From JBDSLU01 sp963844435 (lineage in GTDB: Bacteria; Acidobacteriota; Vicinamibacteria; Vicinamibacterales; Vicinamibacteraceae), in NCBI GenBank assembly GCA_963844435.1, contig CAWJOG010000004.1:124001-188000 (forward strand): DNA of 64,000 nt. The letters run 5' to 3'. The stretch's first letter is position 1, and each line of letters opens with the position of its first letter. Under the pieces are notes generated by a model. It saw only the letters and a program-made list of their open reading frames with translations, was not told the DNA's origin and ran no database searches. Of this stretch, positions 58,861-64,000 are shown in pieces. Both the position numbers and the translations under genes were made by a program.

Positions 58861-60921
58861 TCACCGTTCAGGCCCGATCTGATAGACGGCGGCACCCGGG
58901 GTTCGGAAGGCCGCGCGCGAGCCCGAGGGATCGAACGAAGGGCCACCATCGCCCAGGCTGACGAGGAAGTCCACGCCAATCCTCCGCAGCGCCCCGAAGG
59001 CCGCGTTCGGATCGCTGGCGGTTGCGACGCGCTGCAGCTCGGACAGCCGCTGCTCGACGACGAGGCGCCGTGCCTCGTCGTTTCGCGCCTGGATGCCCGC
59101 CCGCGCTAGGTAGGCCGGCACTCCCGCCAATGCCGCCAGCGTCGTCGCGTCGTCGTGCCAGGCCGCCGGGTCAGAAGGAATGACAGCAAACGTGTCCCCC
59201 ACCGCTGCGTGCGTTCTGACGAACGACGCTGCGTCGATGATGCGTCGCTCGACAGTCGTGCCGAAATGTTGCATGCCCCAACCAAAGCGAGGCCGCGTTG
59301 GATCCTCGTTTCGCTCGGCCAGCGCGGCGATCGCGATCCCGGCGACCACCGCCGTAGAGAGTACGACGCGCAGCCCTCTGGCCGATGAGCCGGCGGCCGG
59401 CAATGCGCGCTCGACGAACAAGAGCGTCCAGACGACAGCCGACGCGTAGACCAGCACGAATGGCCGGTGCTGAAGCTCGGTAAGGTTGCCGAAGTTGACT
59501 GCAGGCGCCAGCAGCACGATGCCCAACCACGCCGTCACGCACCACATCGGGAACGTATCGAGGGAGCGCCAGCCCGTGCGCCGGACGGCTGCGGCCCCTG
59601 CGATCGGCAAAGCGATCGCGAACGCACCCAGCGCGGCCGGGATGAGCGCGAGCAAACCGAGCGTCGTGCCGACCAGCGGTCCGTAGCGACCGTCTATGGC
59701 CTTGTAAGCACCGTCGTAGGCCGTCGGCGACATGCCCGTGTGCACGTGTTCGAGGAACTGGCGTGGCACGGAAAATCGAAGCCAGGCATCACGCGCGCTC
59801 TGCCACGTTCCGAGACAGATGACGACGATGATGACCGTCAACGCGGCAGCAAGGGCCACAAGTCGCGCGTGACGCCGTACGAAGGTGGTCTCGCACAACA
59901 GTGTGGCTGCCATAGCCGGAGCCAGGAGGAGAAAGATGTGCGCCCTGAACTGGAAGGCGGAAACCATCACGAAGAGCCCGAGCCAGAGGCACGCGGGGCG
60001 CTGACGGGCACGCCAGATCTCCACCAGCGTCAGCGCCGTGAACGCGGCGCTCAAGCCATATCCGCTGCCCGGGTGTGAGAACAGCAGCCAGTGAAAGCCG
60101 AAGAAACCATTGCGCAAGCCGTAGGCCGAGGCGTCAGGTATCAGGAGGAGCGCCGCCGGGACGATCATCGCCGGCACCGTTCCAAGGCGCGTCCTGGCGA
60201 ACACATAGACCGCGAGCGACATCAGCAGGATGCCGTAGGGGAGCAGCAGGCTGGTTGCAACGCCCCACGGTGGCAGGCTCACGACACCGGCGGCGGCGGC
60301 CGGCAGCATGTACGAAGCGTAGTGATAGAAGACGAGCGGCTGCCCGGCGAGCAGGAACGACGATAGGGTTTGCACGTGCGGGTCCCCGAACTGCGCGATT
60401 TCGGTCCCGTGAATCGAGTAATCCGACCAGACTGGAGCGATGCCGGTCGCCTGGATGGACGGCAGCGTGCTCGCCGCGTCGTGGCACCGCGCTACGACGA
60501 GAATGGCAATCGCTGCGATCGCCAGAACGTCGAGACCGTCGCGATGCCCGGCTTCCGGAGCCGAGCGAAGCGTCCAGGCTCCAGCCGCGAGAACGACACC
60601 GCTCCATACGAGAAATACTTTCGCGGCGAGCGTTCCGGTGGTCATGCAGCCAACGAGGAGGACGAGGCTCGTCGCGAGGCTGCCGAGAAGGATCGCCATC
60701 ACGTGGTGCGACGGGTACGCGTCACCGACTGTCCAGGTGACGATCACCGATCCCGCAATCGCCACGATGGTGCCGCCGAAGAACAGCGAGGCGATCATCG
60801 CAGCGTCGAGCGCTGCGCCACCTATCGTCACCATCGTGGCGGCGAATGCCGCCAGCAAGAGGCCGTCCACCACGACTGGCATGATCACGCGTCTTGTGTT
60901 CGCGCGCATCCGCCGCCTCAC
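58861..60921 (-). CDS. Polytopic membrane protein, glycosyltransferase-39/PMT-like
   Basis: Protein of 686 residues with about 12 hydrophobic helices (VVVDGLLLAAFAATMVTIGG, LLGSLATSLVLLVGCMTTG, LVALAAALTVIIVVICLGTW). A periplasmic C-terminal domain (SFVRTHAAVGDTFAVIPSDP) follows. The layout resembles integral-membrane glycosyltransferases that use lipid-linked sugars, but the usual acidic motif is not clear, so the call is by architecture. GTG 60921 overlaps the stop of the tiny upstream frame (GTGA); ATG 60909 is an alternative. GC is back to the level of the rest of the window. Confidence 0.65.
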   Translation of the reverse strand: MRRRMRANTRRVIMPVVVDGLLLAAFAATMVTIGGAALDAAMIASLFFGGTIVAIAGSVIVTWTVGDAYPSHHVMAILLGSLATSLVLLVGCMTTGTLAAKVFLVWSGVVLAAGAWTLRSAPEAGHRDGLDVLAIAAIAILVVARCHDAASTLPSIQATGIAPVWSDYSIHGTEIAQFGDPHVQTLSSFLLAGQPLVFYHYASYMLPAAAAGVVSLPPWGVATSLLLPYGILLMSLAVYVFARTRLGTVPAMIVPAALLLIPDASAYGLRNGFFGFHWLLFSHPGSGYGLSAAFTALTLVEIWRARQRPACLWLGLFVMVSAFQFRAHIFLLLAPAMAATLLCETTFVRRHARLVALAAALTVIIVVICLGTWQSARDAWLRFSVPRQFLEHVHTGMSPTAYDGAYKAIDGRYGPLVGTTLGLLALIPAALGAFAIALPIAGAAAVRRTGWRSLDTFPMWCVTAWLGIVLLAPAVNFGNLTELQHRPFVLVYASAVVWTLLFVERALPAAGSSARGLRVVLSTAVVAGIAIAALAERNEDPTRPRFGWGMQHFGTTVERRIIDAASFVRTHAAVGDTFAVIPSDPAAWHDDATTLAALAGVPAYLARAGIQARNDEARRLVVEQRLSELQRVATASDPNAAFGALRRIGVDFLVSLGDGGPSFDPSGSRAAFRTPGAAVYQIGPER

Positions 60922-61046
60922 CCGAACGCCTGCTCGACGTCCACAATCCTGGCCAGCGCGCTCTCAACGGCCTTGACCGCCTCAGCGAATCCAGAACCAC
61001 GCCGCACCACCCGGATCGTCAGAAGCGAATCGCCCATCGCGGTCAT
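60918..61046 (-). CDS. 42-residue ORF upstream of the membrane protein, probable 3' gene fragment
   Basis: Reads MTAMGDSLLTIRVVRRGSGF then AEAVKAVESALARIVDVEQAFG to a TGA that overlaps the GTG of the next gene. It begins about 30 bp from the end of the IS481 remnant. It is probably the end of a gene interrupted by that element, kept because its stop is coupled to the next start. Confidence 0.4.
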   Translation of the reverse strand: MTAMGDSLLTIRVVRRGSGFAEAVKAVESALARIVDVEQAFG

Positions 61047-61074
61047 GATAGTGCCACTGAGGAAGGGCACAGTC

Positions 61075-61782
61075 TGTTAAGGTCAAACACGTTGTTCATC
61101 AGGCAGCGCTCCGCAGCCGGGTGAGCGGCGGCTGATAGCCGAGACTGGCGTGGGGGCGCTCGCGGTTGTAGTACCGCACCCAGGGGCGGAGCGCCCGCCG
61201 GCGCTCCTGGGACGTGGCATAGGGCGCGACACCACGCGATGGCTCGCTCGAGAAAGGCGCGGCACGCGAGGCCCCGTTGGTCGGGCAAGACCTCGACGTC
61301 GGCCAGGCGTGTGTGATCGTCGACCGCTACGTGGACGTACTCCCAGCCCACCCCGGCGAGCAGCGCTGGCGGTCCCCATGGGCGCGGTGCCCGGCCTGCC
61401 GGAAGCGCCCGAGCGGCTTGATGTCGACATGGATCATGTCGCCGGCCGTCGGCCATTCGTAGCGCTGCACGGGCGTCGCGGGCTCGGTCAGGGGACGATT
61501 GAGACCCAGCCGCCGCAACCAGGCGCTCACCGTGGAGCGGGGACGCCCAGCGCTCGGCCGAGCGCCCACGCGGGCAGCCCGTACGTCACGCGCAGTTGCC
61601 GGATCAGCGCGATCAGGTGCGCCGGCGTCTGATGCCGCGGACGGCCGGGCCGCGACGACCGGTCCGGCAACCGGACGCACCCTGCCGGAAACCGCTGGAC
61701 CCACTTGCCGACGGTCCGCCGGCACGGTTGGGTCGCACCACCATTCTTTTCAGAGAGCTCCGGAGGAACAACGTACTTAACA
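61075..61782 (-). mobile_element. IS481-family element remnant
   Basis: About 708 bp bounded by short inverted ends, TGTTAAG at 61075 and CTTAACA at 61776-61782. Further partly matching bases follow inside (GTTGTTC on both). It contains a broken IS481-type transposase. IS481 elements are normally about 1.0-1.1 kb, so roughly a third is lost. No clear target duplication is visible. It lies between the polysaccharide genes and tRNA-Pro. Confidence 0.75.
61100..61770 (-). pseudogene. IS481-type transposase remnant
   Basis: Minus-strand pieces match an IS481 transposase: a helix-turn-helix N-terminal part (STVSAWLRRLGLNRPLTEPA), the start of the catalytic core (YEWPTAGDMIHVDIKPLGRF with its first acidic residue), then in another frame GWEYVHVAVDDHTRLADVEV and CRAFLERAIAW. 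The second half of the DDE core, including the last glutamate, is missing, and the C-terminal tail is out of frame. Not functional. Confidence 0.75.
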
Positions 61783-61889
61783 AAGACACCCAGGCGCTCC
61801 GCACGTCAAGATTCACCGGCAGAAAAGGTGCTCAAAGGGTGCTTATCGGGGCCGACGAAGGACCAGTTCGACCTGCTTCTGGCAATGTC

Positions 61890-61929
61890 GAAAAACAAAA
61901 GGCCGCAAATCCCGTAAGAAATGCGGCCT
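61890..61929 (-). terminator. Intrinsic terminator downstream of tRNA-Pro
   Basis: On the minus strand AGGCCGCA-N14-TGCGGCCT (8 bp stem) is followed by TTTTGTTTTT. This is a standard Rho-independent terminator, 12 bp after the tRNA end. Confidence 0.85.
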
Positions 61930-61939
61930 ATTTGGCTGA

Positions 61940-62017
<78 letters not shown>

Positions 62018-62212
62018 ACGCGAACGAGGTAGTCTACTCCAAGTCGCGTCCCAGCCGCCAGCAAGGGCGCAAACGTGCGACGATTGCGCTCCCGGGTGTG
62101 CCCGTTCCGCACGCCCGAACGGCTCGATTGCATCTGCTACGCTCGGCGTTCAAGTTGCGACATCGCGACGCCGATGTTCCGATGAGGACGGCGCCTGCGA
62201 ACCGCGCCGGTG

Positions 62213-64000
62213 ATGTCAGACGTCGAACAGCCGCCGCAGCAGGCGCACGCTTCGGTCTCCGATCCACCAACGGCCACCGCCGCCATGCCCTCCGTGTCGC
62301 CGTCCGTCTCGCCGGAGCAGCAGCAGCTCGATCAGCAGGCCTACCTGCAGCACGCGCTGGCGGTCAGCGTCATCGGCGTCTGGCACGTCGACATCGCCAC
62401 CGGCGCGCAGTGGTGGTCGCCCGAGACGTATCAGCTGTTCGGCGTCGATCCGGCGCTGCCGCTGCGCGTCGACGACTTCTACGCCCGCGTCCACCCCGAC
62501 GATCACGAGCGGGTCCGCGCCGCGACGGCCCGGGCGATCGACACGGGGTCGGTGTACGACGTCGAGCATCGCATCGTCACCCCGCTCGGGCTCGTGAAGT
62601 GGGTGCACGAGCGCGCCACCGTCGAGCGCGCCGCCGACGGCACACCGACGCGGCTCGTCGGCGTCGTCCGCGACATCAGCGACACGCGGCTGGCCGAGGA
62701 GGCCCTGCGCGCGAGCCGCGGCCGCCTGCAGGCGATCGTCGAGAACATGCCGGTGCTGATGACCGCGCTCGACGACGAGGGCCACTTCGTGTTCTGGAAC
62801 AAGGAGTGCGAGCGCGTCACCGGCTTCACCGCCGACGAGGTGCTCGCCGACGTCGGCTTCATCCATCGCTTCATCCCGGACCCCCTCGAGCGGGCGCGGA
62901 TGCGCCGCGACGTGCCGCTGCCGGGCGTGGAGTTCCGCGACTGGGAGCTGACGATCACCTGCAAGGACGGCACGAAGCGGACCATCGCCTGGTCGAACAT
63001 CTCCGGCGAGTGCCCGCTGCCGGAGTGGTCGACGTGGGCAGTCGGCGTCGACGTCACCGAGCGCAAGCAGCTCGAGGAGCAGTTCCTGCAGTCGCAGAAG
63101 ATGGAGGCGATCGGCCGGCTCGCCGGCGGCATCGCGCACGACTTCAACAACCTGCTCACCGTCGTGCAGGGCTACACCGACGTCATCCTCGGCGAGATCG
63201 CGACGTCGCATCCGCACCGGCCGGCGCTCGAGCAGGTCAAGCGCGCCGGCGAGCGCGCCGCCGCCCTGACCCGCCAGCTGCTGCTGTTCACGCGCCGGCA
63301 GGTCGTCGAGGCGCGCGTCGTCGATCTCAACGCCATCGTCCGCGAGCTCGATCGCATGCTGCGGCGCCTGATCGGCGAGGACCTGGAGCTCGACATCCGC
63401 ACCGTCGGCGAGTCCTGCCCGATCAAGACCGACCCGGGCCAGATCGAGCAGGTGCTGATGAACCTGGCGGTCAACGCCCGCGACGCGATGCCCAACGGCG
63501 GCCGGCTGGTCATCGAGACGGCGCTGCAGACCGTGACCGCGGCCCAGGCCGCGCGCCGCACCAACATGCCGGCCGGATCGTGGGTCTGCCTGCGCGTGTC
63601 GGACAACGGCACCGGCATGGACCACGACACGCTGGCCCACATCTTCGAGCCGTTCTTCACCACCAAGGCGCCGGGCCAGGGCACCGGCCTCGGTCTGGCG
63701 ACGGTGTTCGGCATCGTCCAGCAGAACGGCGGCCACATCGAGGTCTCCAGCACCAAGGGCGTCGGCTCGATCTTCTCGATCTACCTGCCGCGGACCACCG
63801 AGGCGATGACGCCGAGCGGCACCCACCGCATCGCGCGGCTGCCGGCCAAGGGCGACGAGACGATCCTGCTGGTCGAGGACGACGAGGACGTCCGCGAACT
63901 GGCCCGCGAAGGGCTGATGCTGCGCGGCTACAAGGTGCTCGACGTGCGGGACGGCAGCGAGGCGTTCCTGCTCTCGCAGGGCTACCAGGGCCCGATCCAC
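62213..64000 (+). CDS. Hybrid sensor histidine kinase, PAS-PAS-kinase-receiver (cut by window edge)
   Basis: Open from ATG 62213 to the end of the window (596 codons, no stop). Order: low-complexity start; PAS 1 (VIGVWHVDIATGAQWWSPET, VEHRIVTPLGLVKWVHERAT); PAS 2 (IVENMPVLMTALDDEGHFVF, GVDVTERKQLEEQF). Then comes the kinase with H-box GGIAHDFNNLLTVVQGYTDV, N-box LMNLAVNARDAMPNGG, VSDNGTGMDHDTLAHIFEPF and GQGTGLGLATVFGIV. It ends with the start of a receiver (ILLVEDDEDVRELAREGL). No membrane helices. Close in design to the hybrid kinase at 40277-41884. A long open frame on the opposite strand is a shadow. Confidence 0.93.
   Translation, partial: MSDVEQPPQQAHASVSDPPTATAAMPSVSPSVSPEQQQLDQQAYLQHALAVSVIGVWHVDIATGAQWWSPETYQLFGVDPALPLRVDDFYARVHPDDHERVRAATARAIDTGSVYDVEHRIVTPLGLVKWVHERATVERAADGTPTRLVGVVRDISDTRLAEEALRASRGRLQAIVENMPVLMTALDDEGHFVFWNKECERVTGFTADEVLADVGFIHRFIPDPLERARMRRDVPLPGVEFRDWELTITCKDGTKRTIAWSNISGECPLPEWSTWAVGVDVTERKQLEEQFLQSQKMEAIGRLAGGIAHDFNNLLTVVQGYTDVILGEIATSHPHRPALEQVKRAGERAAALTRQLLLFTRRQVVEARVVDLNAIVRELDRMLRRLIGEDLELDIRTVGESCPIKTDPGQIEQVLMNLAVNARDAMPNGGRLVIETALQTVTAAQAARRTNMPAGSWVCLRVSDNGTGMDHDTLAHIFEPFFTTKAPGQGTGLGLATVFGIVQQNGGHIEVSSTKGVGSIFSIYLPRTTEAMTPSGTHRIARLPAKGDETILLVEDDEDVRELAREGLMLRGYKVLDVRDGSEAFLLSQGYQGPIH

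Noticed and set aside
58728..58979. 83-residue minus-strand ORF between the aminotransferase and the polytopic membrane protein
   Set aside because: It overlaps the 3' end of the membrane-protein gene in another frame and shows shadow-type composition.
62216..64000. Open frame of nearly 600 codons on the minus strand
   Set aside because: It is the complement of a clear PAS/histidine-kinase gene on the plus strand; its sequence is arginine/aspartate-rich shadow with no domain.

Overview
The window is 64 kb of very GC-rich bacterial DNA. Gene content suggests an Acidobacteriota genome, possibly Vicinamibacteria. The pointers are an ECF sigma factor overlapping a TPR serine/threonine kinase, a wholly B12-dependent methionine cycle, many hybrid histidine kinases, and a flagellar cluster with FliW, CsrA and a Maf-like protein. 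This placement is inferred from gene families and layout; no marker gene such as 16S rRNA is present.

Layout. (1) 1-6.0 kb: a methionine-cycle operon on the minus strand, with two SahR-like ArsR-methyltransferase fusions, metH and the start of ahcY. (2) 6.0-9.0 kb: a small membrane protein, a LiaF-like protein, a LytS-type kinase and a LytTR regulator. (3) 9.1-20.8 kb: threonine dehydrogenase-like SDR, oligoendopeptidase F, a SLOG-like protein with a small membrane protein, a UbiD-family decarboxylase, a SagB-type oxidoreductase, the kinase/sigma pair, a GNAT and apaG. (4) 21.1-40.3 kb: a motility region in decay. It mixes intact genes (HPt, nadE, spsF-like, csrA, fliW, an NtrC-type activator and its kinase) with remnants of motA/motB, an OmpA/MotB tail, degT, an ATP-grasp gene, flgK and cheY. 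Several remnants lack internal blocks of tens to hundreds of residues, which single-base errors cannot explain. Two sigma-28-like promoters remain. (5) 40.3-53.5 kb: hybrid kinase, YfgM-like TPR protein, tRNA-Arg, apt, acylphosphatase, DegP-type protease, a kinase remnant, a gluconate-dehydrogenase-like pair, a damaged lactonase, an MBL-fold hydrolase and modABC. (6) 53.6-61.8 kb: a polysaccharide/O-antigen-type block, visibly more A+T-rich from about 54.2 to 58.7 kb. It is bounded by a CusB-cupredoxin remnant on one side and an IS481 remnant plus tRNA-Pro on the other. (7) 62.2 kb to the end: the start of a PAS-PAS hybrid histidine kinase on the plus strand.

Intergenic structure is notable. 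A family of hairpins with a TGAG tetraloop recurs. Three places carry a longer composite repeat of about 85 bp, and the 3' end of apaG is duplicated about 200 bp downstream. About a dozen otherwise full-length genes carry single frameshifts. These may be uncorrected indels in the assembly, so single frameshifts are kept apart from deletion-type pseudogenes below.
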